Of a stretch of DNA of 41,268 nt, positions 8,820-15,757 are shown one piece after another (the first letter of the stretch is position 1; the number at the start of each line of letters is the position of its first letter). Made by a program: the position numbers and the translations under genes. The notes below the pieces were generated by a model that was given only the letters and a program-made list of their open reading frames with translations, did no database searches and was not told the DNA's origin. This stretch comes from Bacillota bacterium (GTDB lineage Bacteria; Bacillota; Clostridia; Peptostreptococcales; Anaerovoracaceae): assembly GCA_029239605.1 (NCBI GenBank), contig JARBUO010000010.1, forward strand, positions 1 to 41,268, in the 5' to 3' direction.

Positions 8820-8894
8820 GTGGATGAAGACAAATGCATTAAGTGTGGGAAATGTGTCCGTTTCTGCCCGATGAAGGCATTGGTTATGGAATAG
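8820..8894 (+). pseudogene. 4Fe-4S ferredoxin remnant (24 codons)
   Basis: The frame from 8820 encodes a short peptide containing DKCIKCGKCVRFCPMKALVM, a perfect CxxCxxCxxxCP iron-sulfur motif, ending with a TAG at 8892-8894. The frame is closed upstream by a TGA at 8805-8807. The only in-frame start is a GTG at 8820 overlapped by AAGAGGG, so no properly spaced ribosome binding site exists. A normal bacterial ferredoxin has about 55 residues with two such motifs. I read this as the surviving tail of a decayed gene or of an ancestral Fe-S protein, although an authentic mini-peptide cannot be excluded. A terminator-like hairpin follows at once. Confidence 0.55.
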
Positions 8895-8904
8895 ATGACC
8901 AAAA

Positions 8905-8942
8905 GGACCGGAAAAGATCATCGGATCTTGGCCGGTTCTTTT
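8905..8942 (+). terminator. Intrinsic terminator after the ferredoxin remnant
   Basis: GGACCGG at 8905-8911 pairs with CCGGTTC at 8932-8938, with an inner AGATC/GATCT stem, and a TTCTTTT tract follows. It lies 10 bases after the stop of the remnant, consistent with a formerly functional gene. Confidence 0.7.
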
Positions 8943-8972
8943 GCTGACGCGCGAAAAGACGCTAGTAACAAG

Positions 8973-9010
8973 AAAGCCCAAAATGGATCTTTCATCACAT
9001 TTTGGGCTTT
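8973..9010. terminator. Hairpin downstream of trxA
   Basis: AAAGCCCAAAATG at 8973-8985 and CATTTTGGGCTTT at 8998-9010 are perfect 13-bp arms. The hairpin lies 12 bases past the trxA stop on the minus strand and can also act from the plus side. Its poly-T tail on the minus strand is short. Confidence 0.72.
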
Positions 9011-9022
9011 ATATGTTTTTGG

Positions 9023-9334
9023 TTAGTCATTCAACATGGAGAGAATGGCATCCTTTTGTCTTGCACCCACTGAAGTCTTTACCAACTCGCCGCCTTTCAT
9101 TACCGCAAGTGTGGGTATGCTCATGACTCTGAATTTTGCTGCCAGCTCAGGCTGCTCATCCACGTTTACTTTTCCCACCTTTGCATGGGTGATCTCTCCG
9201 GCAATTTCATCAATGACCGGGGAAACCATTTTGCAGGGACCGCACCAGGATGCCCAGAAATCGAGCAGGACAGGTTTATCTGAGTTTAATACCTCATTTT
9301 CAAAGTTTTCCGTAGTGATTGTCAATGCGCTCAT
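9023..9334 (-). CDS. trxA: Thioredoxin
   Basis: This is a 103-residue thioredoxin, the normal length, acting in the cytoplasm as a protein disulfide reductase. The active site WASWCGPCKM lies near residues 27-36, and the cis-proline motif is in VMSIPTLAVMKGG. The ATG at 9334 has AAAGGAGAT 6 bases upstream (9341-9349). The gene is monocistronic: it is divergent from the diguanylate cyclase gene and closed by a hairpin. A TATAAT on the minus strand (9419-9424) is a plausible -10, with a weak -35. No thioredoxin reductase gene is adjacent. Confidence 0.95.
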   Translation of the reverse strand: MSALTITTENFENEVLNSDKPVLLDFWASWCGPCKMVSPVIDEIAGEITHAKVGKVNVDEQPELAAKFRVMSIPTLAVMKGGELVKTSVGARQKDAILSMLND

Positions 9335-9482
9335 TTTACTATCTCCTTTATTTTTTTAGCAATGTACCGGCACAGGGCTGACAGAATTGCTTTTTACTTT
9401 TAATTTCTTTCTGTCTTTATTATATACGCTGAGAGATAGAAATCCGTAACTTAATCACAAAACAAGAAGGAAACAGAAATTT

Positions 9483-9511
9483 TTGACTTTTTCCGAATTT
9501 AAAGCTAAAAT
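9483..9511 (+). promoter_or_regulatory. SigA-type promoter of the diguanylate cyclase gene
   Basis: TTGACT (9483-9488) and TAAAAT (9506-9511) are separated by exactly 17 bases. Transcription would begin near 9518, leaving a 45-base leader before the TTG start at 9563. Confidence 0.72.
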
Positions 9512-9562
9512 GAAGCCAATGAAGTGTTAAAAGCAGACAGCATGTTATAGGAGGGATGGTTT

Positions 9563-11476
9563 TTGCAGTCTATGTTAAAGGATCTTGAGAAAGATTTTTT
9601 GGTAAAGTGTTTCATTGCAACGCTTTGCCTTTTTCTAATCTTTGCAGCATCTGCAGCCCATTCTCAGTACATGAACAGAAAAATTTCTGATATGAATAAA
9701 ACCTATCTCCTCAAAATGACAACGCAGAATGCTGAGCTTCTGTCCAGCCAGATCAGGGAACGCATTCAGCCGATGCAGGTTCTCTCCCGTATGATGAGCA
9801 ACCAGCAGGAATTTCATTTGGATAAGATGGTGGAAGTCCTTGAAGTCGAAGGAAAGGATGTCGGTTTCATCAGTGTCGGCGTCGTTCTCAAAGATGGAAG
9901 CTTTGGATTTACTCCTTTGAGGGACAGCTCAAAAAATGGCAGTGATCTGCTGATCCCATCAGATTGGGAATATCTCAATAAAACTATGACGGGAGATCAA
10001 GGAAGCCAAACCAGTCCTGCCAGGGAAATAGACGGACAAAAAATTCGTTTGTACGCTCGTCCCGTTTACCGTGACCTGCAGACAATTGGCGTTCTCGCCG
10101 CGTTTTACAGCGATGAACTCTTTGATGAGCTCAATTTACCGTCTGCTTCAGGGGAGGGCGGAAGCTATTATCTGATTGATAAAGACGGGTGCATGCAATA
10201 CATGCTGCAGGATAACGTTCAGGGAGAGTCGCCAAGAGAAGCCATAGCAGATACAGCCGACGAGATTTCTCAGGGCTGGATGCTAAAGGGTGCAGAAAAT
10301 GAGAAGCTAAAGAACAGAATCCGAAGCGGCTTGAGCGGTTCGGTCTTATGCGGCAGCAGAGAAAAGCTTTATCTCACTTATGTGCCTGTTGATTTTCAGG
10401 ACTTCTATCTGGTGAACCTGATGCCTGCCGATGCGGCTGAGGCGCAGACCAAGGGAATTTACGACAACCTGATGCCTGCTTTTTTTTACGTTTTGATTAT
10501 TTTGATGACGTTGGTGCTTTATTTGGTCTATCTAAGGCATCAAAAGCTTAAGCGAATCGAGCGCCGGATGAGGCTCCAGTCCATCAATGATGAAAGCTAC
10601 CGAATGATTATGGAACATACAAACGATATCATTTTTGAGTACGATACACTTGAAAAAACGTATCTCCATACGGCCAACTTTAAAAAAACATTCGGTTATG
10701 AACCTTCCAAATCCGGATTTTTAGGGTCACTGGAATATGATTACATCCATCCGGAAGATGTGGTTCCTTTTGTAACAATGTTCGAAGGAATGAGCAAAGA
10801 AAATGCACTGACAGAAGCTGAAGTGCGCATCGTCAACGCCGAAGGCGAGTATCTTTGGACGCGGATCTATACCCTTGGCATCTTTGATAAGGATGGGAAA
10901 CCGGCAAAGATCATCGGAAAGATTATTAATATCAATGAAGAAAAAAGAGAACTTGAGCAACTTCAGGAAAAGGCAGTGATGGATTTTTCCTCCGGTGTGC
11001 TCAACAAGCAAACTACGGAGCAGATGATCCGTTCCTTTTTGTCCGGAGAAGGGAAGCTTGGCCGCCATGCCTTATTCATTGTTGACATTGATGATTTTAA
11101 GGGGATTAACGACGACTACGGTCATCGTCTGGGTGATGCGGTTATTTCCGCTCTTGGCTGTGAACTGAACCAAATCTTCAGAAATTCAGATATCAAAGGC
11201 AGGATCGGCGGTGATGAATTTATGATACTGATGAAAGATATCGAGGATACGGAGTCAATTGCTCAAAAGGCAAGCGCGATCTGCAGTACATTCCATCGTA
11301 GAGAAGTGGAGCCGGGCAGGCAGATTCCCCTTTCTACCAGCATTGGAATTGCCCTCTACGATAGAGACGGAAGCAGTTTTGAGGAACTTTATGAAGCAGC
11401 GGACCAGGCCCTCTATAATTGTAAGAACATAGAAAAAGGAACCTTTACCTTTTGGGAGGATAATCCTGCTCAGTAA
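9563..11476 (+). CDS. Membrane PAS-GGDEF diguanylate cyclase
   Basis: This protein probably makes the second messenger c-di-GMP from GTP in response to an external signal. The 637 residues comprise TM1 (about 12-32), a large extracytoplasmic sensor region (33-300), TM2 (about 305-328), a PAS_3-type domain (about 345-470) and a GGDEF domain (475-634). The catalytic motif GGDEF is intact at 549-553, and the product-inhibition I-site RxxD (RNSD, 540-543) lies five residues before it, so an active, feedback-controlled cyclase is expected. The TTG at 9563 is preferred because AGGAGG at 9549-9554 is 8 bases away; the ATG at 9572 would be too far. The gene ends 6 bp from the convergent alr stop with no room for a terminator. 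The ligand of the sensor is unknown. Confidence 0.9.
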   Translation: MQSMLKDLEKDFLVKCFIATLCLFLIFAASAAHSQYMNRKISDMNKTYLLKMTTQNAELLSSQIRERIQPMQVLSRMMSNQQEFHLDKMVEVLEVEGKDVGFISVGVVLKDGSFGFTPLRDSSKNGSDLLIPSDWEYLNKTMTGDQGSQTSPAREIDGQKIRLYARPVYRDLQTIGVLAAFYSDELFDELNLPSASGEGGSYYLIDKDGCMQYMLQDNVQGESPREAIADTADEISQGWMLKGAENEKLKNRIRSGLSGSVLCGSREKLYLTYVPVDFQDFYLVNLMPADAAEAQTKGIYDNLMPAFFYVLIILMTLVLYLVYLRHQKLKRIERRMRLQSINDESYRMIMEHTNDIIFEYDTLEKTYLHTANFKKTFGYEPSKSGFLGSLEYDYIHPEDVVPFVTMFEGMSKENALTEAEVRIVNAEGEYLWTRIYTLGIFDKDGKPAKIIGKIININEEKRELEQLQEKAVMDFSSGVLNKQTTEQMIRSFLSGEGKLGRHALFIVDIDDFKGINDDYGHRLGDAVISALGCELNQIFRNSDIKGRIGGDEFMILMKDIEDTESIAQKASAICSTFHRREVEPGRQIPLSTSIGIALYDRDGSSFEELYEAADQALYNCKNIEKGTFTFWEDNPAQ

Positions 11477-11482
11477 TCGTTC

Positions 11483-12613
11483 TTAGCGCACATAAACTTT
11501 CGGAAGTCTCTGGCCGAAAGCGCATACCACCTCGTAATTGATGGTTCCGGTCTTCTCTCCGATTTCGTCCGCGAGAATTGTCAGGCCGCCCTGGCTGCCC
11601 ATAAGAACCACTTCATCACCCAGCTTAACACCCGGAACTTCGGTTACATCAACCATACACTGATCCATGCAAATATTCCCTGCCAAAGGTGCATAGACAC
11701 CATTCACAATAACACGGCCCTTTCCGGACAAAAATCTGGGATAGCCGTCTGCATAGCCCAGAGCAAGGGTTGCAATGAGACTCTCTCTGGAGGTTGTAAA
11801 CTTTCTGCCGTAGCTGACGGAAAAGCCTGTTGGAACTTCTTTTAAATGCACAATATTGGCCTTGACCGACATGACCGGCTTAATGGAAAAGAGGCTTCTG
11901 TCCACCTCTTGAGAGGGGTAGCAGCCATACAATATAATGCCCGGACGAACTGTATCATAATAAGCGGCGGGAATCTCCATGATGGCGGCACTGTTTGCGA
12001 ACGTTCTGACAGGAATGGATATACCTGCTTCGTTAAGCCGCTGATAGAAGGTTTCATAGTGGGAGATCTGCGACTGAGCATAGGTCTTGTCCCGTTCGTC
12101 AGCCGTAGCAAAATGAGAAAAAAGTCCTTTGATTTTGACGTTGGAGAGCAGGCTTATTTTTAGAATTTCTTCCGCACCTGCCTCGTCGGGCAAAACGCCG
12201 ATTCTGCCCATTCCTGTGTCTACCGCTGTGTAGACATCAATATTCTTTTTTACAGATGCTGCGGCAGCTGAAATCGCAGCGGCGTTCTCATAAGAACTGA
12301 CTACCGGAGTAATATCATACTGAAGAAGCGTATCTGCGTACAGCTCCGGGGTAAGTCCCAGCATGATGACAGGGCAGGTGAATCCGTTTTCCCGCAGAGA
12401 AACCGCTTCCTGAAGCGTGGCAACGGCAAGTGTGTTGACACCGTTTTCCAGCAGAACACGGGAGACGGCCGCAGCTCCGTGACCATACCCGTCAGCTTTT
12501 ACGACGCCGATGATCTCTTTTTGTCCCACTTTCTTTTGGATTTGTTTTATATTATATTCAAGATTACTCAGATTAATTTCCGCCCAAACTGGCCGCAAAG
12601 CTTCCTGATACAT
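11483..12613 (-). CDS. alr: Alanine racemase
   Basis: This PLP enzyme interconverts L- and D-alanine for peptidoglycan (and possibly spore) metabolism. With the start at 12613 it has 376 residues, typical of Alr. The PLP lysine is Lys39 in VVKADGYGHG, and the catalytic tyrosine is Tyr268 in SVSYGRKFTT. A longer frame starts at 12655, but a near-consensus promoter has its -10 at 12654-12659, so that start would not be on the transcript. ATG 12613 also has AGGAAGG 8 bases upstream. The leader is short (about 35 bases). Its 3' end meets the convergent diguanylate cyclase gene. Confidence 0.95.
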   Translation of the reverse strand: MYQEALRPVWAEINLSNLEYNIKQIQKKVGQKEIIGVVKADGYGHGAAAVSRVLLENGVNTLAVATLQEAVSLRENGFTCPVIMLGLTPELYADTLLQYDITPVVSSYENAAAISAAAASVKKNIDVYTAVDTGMGRIGVLPDEAGAEEILKISLLSNVKIKGLFSHFATADERDKTYAQSQISHYETFYQRLNEAGISIPVRTFANSAAIMEIPAAYYDTVRPGIILYGCYPSQEVDRSLFSIKPVMSVKANIVHLKEVPTGFSVSYGRKFTTSRESLIATLALGYADGYPRFLSGKGRVIVNGVYAPLAGNICMDQCMVDVTEVPGVKLGDEVVLMGSQGGLTILADEIGEKTGTINYEVVCAFGQRLPKVYVR

Positions 12614-12653
12614 ACGATGATCCTTCCTATTCATAAAAAATAAATGCAAAAAC

Positions 12654-12683
12654 ATTATATACCCAGGTCTTTTGAGCAGTCAA
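12654..12683 (-). promoter_or_regulatory. SigA-type promoter of alr
   Basis: On the minus strand TTGACT (12683-12678) is followed after 18 bases by a perfect TATAAT (12659-12654). It gives a start near 12647 and fixes the alr start codon at 12613. Confidence 0.75.
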
Positions 12684-12728
12684 TAAAAGGCCCCCCGGCA
12701 GGGAGAAACGCAAAAATATTTGCGGATG

Positions 12729-13676
12729 TCATGCTTCAGCATGCCTGGAATACCGGTAAGTCAGAAGTGATGCAAGGACAACGAGGGCACCCCCTGCCAG
12801 TGAGCTGGAAGAAACCGTTTCCCCGAGCACAAGGTATCCAAGCACCATGGAAAACAGGATTCCGGAATAGTTGTAGATGCTGACTTCGGCAGCCGGAGCC
12901 AAGCGGTAAGCATAAGTCAGTGCGATCTGCCCAAAACCCCCGAAGATTCCGATCAGGATCAAAAGAAGAAAGTCCGGCAGACTGGGCAGCGTATAGTTAA
13001 TGATGAAAAACGGCAGGGAAACTACGGTACAGAAGGTTGAGAAATGCATGATCACCGTCAGTGCATCAACCTTATCCTTAAAATACGCAAGCAGGGTGTA
13101 GGAGACGCTGGCAAATACAGCACAGAGAACCGCAATAAAGAGCGGAAAAACATCTGAATGAAAGGCCGGGTTTGCCACCAGATATGCACCGCAAAATGCG
13201 ATAAGCAAAGCAGGAATTTGTATTTTATTAATCTTTTCTTTCAGAAAAAGAAAGGCAAATAACGTAATCAGGAATGGAGAAAGCTTGCTCAGTATGGTGA
13301 CATCGGCTTGGGTTGCCCTTGAAGCAGCATAAAACAGGGAAACCAGACCCAAAAGCCCAAAGGAGGAGCGCATGAAAAGAAGAGGCTGGTATTTTCTTTC
13401 TCCGAAGAAAGAAAGCCCTTGCCTCCGTATGATGATGAAGCACAGAACCAGGCTCACGATGTTTCGAAAGAAGACCTGCTCCATTAATGGTACCCGCTCG
13501 CCTGTGATGTTAATTGCCACCTGCATAGCAGAGAAGAGAAACGCCGACACCAGCATCAAAAGAATTCCCAGCTGTTTCGCCGACCCCTGGGATCTAACAA
13601 GCGGCCGGTGAAGCCGTTCTGAGTGCTGAGATGCCGCCTGTCTGTGCGGTTTTATTTGTGTTCTTGATCGATTCAA
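12729..13676 (-). CDS. EamA/DMT-family transporter
   Basis: This is a drug/metabolite transporter superfamily member, probably an exporter or permease of small metabolites in the cytoplasmic membrane. The 315 residues have about 10 membrane segments in two EamA repeats (about 40-170 and 175-312), each ending in a typical helix pair (LKEKINKIQIPALLIAFCGA and LGETVSSSSLAGGALVVLAS). The TTG start at 13676 overlaps the stop of the upstream gene (TTGA) and has AGAGG about 8 bases before it; the 36-residue polar N-terminus is longer than usual, so an internal start near residue 42 is possible. It is the last gene of a three-gene minus-strand operon. The substrate is unknown. Confidence 0.85.
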   Translation of the reverse strand: MNRSRTQIKPHRQAASQHSERLHRPLVRSQGSAKQLGILLMLVSAFLFSAMQVAINITGERVPLMEQVFFRNIVSLVLCFIIIRRQGLSFFGERKYQPLLFMRSSFGLLGLVSLFYAASRATQADVTILSKLSPFLITLFAFLFLKEKINKIQIPALLIAFCGAYLVANPAFHSDVFPLFIAVLCAVFASVSYTLLAYFKDKVDALTVIMHFSTFCTVVSLPFFIINYTLPSLPDFLLLILIGIFGGFGQIALTYAYRLAPAAEVSIYNYSGILFSMVLGYLVLGETVSSSSLAGGALVVLASLLTYRYSRHAEA

Positions 13677-14275
13677 AATCTAAGCCTCTTTTCCAGATTG
13701 TTTCTAAAATACTGAACCGTAGGTCCTGTTAAAAGGCCCTGTATCACCGTACCGGCTCCAAAGGCACCTCCGAGCAGAACACCGATTGTGATCACGGTGA
13801 TATCAAAGGTAATCTTGCACCAGCGGAATTGAAAGCCAGCCTTCTCGGATACCATGATGGTAATGAGATCTGCGCCGGAAATTCCGAAGTTGGCTGCAAG
13901 ATATAAGGCGATTGCAAAAGCGAGGCAGAGGAACGCGATGACATAGAATATGAGGCGAATGATCAGGTCAGATTCCGGTGTGACCACAAGACTGAATATC
14001 TTTGCAAATTGATCGATGGAGGGACCGACTACAATGAGCGACAGAAGGGTTGCCACGCTGATATAGCTTCGATCCACAAAGAACGACCCAAGGATAACAA
14101 TAAAATAAAATCCAAGACTGGCGATTCCTACCGTCGTGTGAAATACATTCGCCAGCCCCGCGGAAAGAACACTGATGGAGTCCAGTCCGAAACCTGCCTG
14201 AATAAACAAGCTTACAGCCATACCGTTGCATAAGAAGGCCAGTACAACGATTATCGTCTTTTTGAATATTAGCAT
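13673..14275 (-). CDS. YczE/YyaS/YitT-family membrane protein
   Basis: This 200-residue integral membrane protein has about 5 to 6 hydrophobic helices. It matches the YczE/YitT family by its N-terminal FIQAGFGLDSISVLSAGLA, the mid-protein NFGISGADLITIM and the C-terminal FGAGTVIQGLLTGPTVQYF. The biochemical role of the family is not established; YczE in Bacillus affects non-ribosomal antibiotic production, and that is the only functional hint. The gene lies 31 bp after the radical SAM stop and overlaps the DMT transporter start, so all three are probably one operon. Confidence 0.8.
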   Translation of the reverse strand: MLIFKKTIIVVLAFLCNGMAVSLFIQAGFGLDSISVLSAGLANVFHTTVGIASLGFYFIVILGSFFVDRSYISVATLLSLIVVGPSIDQFAKIFSLVVTPESDLIIRLIFYVIAFLCLAFAIALYLAANFGISGADLITIMVSEKAGFQFRWCKITFDITVITIGVLLGGAFGAGTVIQGLLTGPTVQYFRNNLEKRLRF

Positions 14276-14306
14276 AATACCTCCAAGAAAAACGTTTTAT
14301 TAACTT

Positions 14307-15494
14307 CTATATTATCACACTTTCTTTAAAAAGTGATGAATTTTCTTGTTCAAGTGCCATCATTTTCCTGATTTCACCCTCTCTGTCAAAGAGCGCGCAT
14401 CCACCTTCGTGTGGCAGCGAGAGCATTCCCGATTCCTTGAGCTTTTGGAAAAGGCTTGAGGATAGAACCTCTTTAAGGGGATAATCTTTCACATTACGGT
14501 CCGAAATAGGAGAAAATGGACAAGGTTCTGCGCCGCCAAAGGGGCTGATGTGAAAAAATCCACGTCCGGCAGCAAGACAACCGCCTGAGTACTTTTCGTC
14601 CCCCGGAAAAGAGAGAAGGATCTGACTGTCAGGTAAAGAGCGAAGGACCTGGATTCGCCGCTCCATAAGCGCTCTGTCAGATTCCGTGGGTACGATACTT
14701 ATTGTCTCTTCTGTGACTGGTACATATTCCACAAAGAAAATAATACCTGAGCCGAGTTCGGATAGAGCGTGAACAAATTCGTATTCCGTTACTCTGCTGA
14801 TATTTTCTGTTGTTACGGTAATGGAGACACCAAATAACACTGCCTTTTCTTTCAGCAGTGACATCGAGGATATTATCTTGTCGTAAACGCCTTTACCTCT
14901 GCGGGCATCAGTCTCCTCCCGATTGCCTTCCAGACTGAAGACTGGTATAAGATTCCGCTTCTCATCGAAGAAGGTAAGCCAGCTATCATCAATCAGAGTT
15001 CCGTTGGTAAAGACCGGAAATATAATATTGGGGTGATTAGAAGCTTTATCAAGGACATCTCTTCTCATTAGAGGCTCGCCCCCTGCAAGAAGGATAAAGG
15101 ATATTCCCATGCCGCCTGCTTCGCAAAAAACTCTGTCCCATTCAGTGCTGCTTAGCGGAAGTTCGATTTGCATTTTTGGCAGCGCAGCATGCTTGCCGGG
15201 AAGTTCGGCTTGCATTTCCAACGAATACTGTTCACAGCAGGACTGATTCGCTCGTGCGTAACAGCCGCTGCAGCGCAAATTGCAATTGGAGGAAATGCTG
15301 GCAATGAGAAATGGCGGAATGTGCAGGCCCTGCCGCTCCTGCCGCATTCGTATCCGGCGTGCTTTCACAGCGGAACACAGAAACCGAAGCAGAAACCGAA
15401 ATTCGTGACGGCTTTTCAGCGAGGCTTTCAAAGCATTGTCCAAAATATCTCTGATGCCTTGATTCATATAGCGATTCAATTCAGAGTGATTCAT
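14307..15494 (-). CDS. Radical SAM protein with C-terminal cysteine region
   Basis: This 395-residue radical S-adenosylmethionine enzyme has the cluster motif CxxxCxxC in SNCNLRCSGCYARAN (Cys71, Cys75, Cys78) and the SAM-binding AGGEPLMRRDVLDK. The C-terminal third has scattered cysteines (SGGCLAAGRGFF, AEPCPFSP, GGCALF) resembling a reduced SPASM/twitch auxiliary region. The N-terminal 60 residues are basic and helical. ATG 15494 is chosen because GGAGGG lies 7 bases upstream; a start 21 bases earlier has no site. The reaction is unknown: related proteins modify peptides or sugars. Its operon partners are two membrane proteins, which suggests a product that is exported or membrane-associated, but this is inference. 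Confidence 0.85.
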   Translation of the reverse strand: MNHSELNRYMNQGIRDILDNALKASLKSRHEFRFLLRFLCSAVKARRIRMRQERQGLHIPPFLIASISSNCNLRCSGCYARANQSCCEQYSLEMQAELPGKHAALPKMQIELPLSSTEWDRVFCEAGGMGISFILLAGGEPLMRRDVLDKASNHPNIIFPVFTNGTLIDDSWLTFFDEKRNLIPVFSLEGNREETDARRGKGVYDKIISSMSLLKEKAVLFGVSITVTTENISRVTEYEFVHALSELGSGIIFFVEYVPVTEETISIVPTESDRALMERRIQVLRSLPDSQILLSFPGDEKYSGGCLAAGRGFFHISPFGGAEPCPFSPISDRNVKDYPLKEVLSSSLFQKLKESGMLSLPHEGGCALFDREGEIRKMMALEQENSSLFKESVII

Positions 15495-15628
15495 AATAAT
15501 TCCCTCCGAGACCAAACGTGGTTTGTGAGCTATAATTATATCCAGTTCCCTTTCCTATGTCAATCTATGCACAGATTGCCAGCAGGATGCAGGTGTCTGG
15601 TTTGTCATCCTGATTTATGTTCCCGGGA

Positions 15629-15656
15629 GCCTGCCTCCCAGTGCCTATTATAAGGC
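15629..15656. other. Two short inverted repeats upstream of the GGDEF/HD-GYP gene
   Basis: GGGAG-cctgc-CTCCC is followed directly by TGCCT-attata-AGGCA. They lie in the 263-bp gap between the radical SAM gene and the c-di-GMP gene, about 100 bases before its start codon. They may be leader structure or an operator. I see no c-di-GMP riboswitch consensus and no T-run. Confidence 0.35.
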
Positions 15657-15757
15657 AGTTTCAAGGGTGTATCACCATAATTATCCATATAACAAATTTG
15701 TTGAATCGTGTCGGAATATGCAGTAAACTGATAAAAAAAGAGATCGGAAGGATTGGA

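Noticed and set aside
9335-9562. c-di-GMP riboswitch in front of the diguanylate cyclase
   Set aside because: The leader after the promoter is only about 45 bases long, too short for either c-di-GMP aptamer class.
12614-12655. A longer alanine racemase start at 12655
   Set aside because: A near-consensus promoter has its -10 at 12654-12659, so that codon is not transcribed; ATG 12613 has a good ribosome site.
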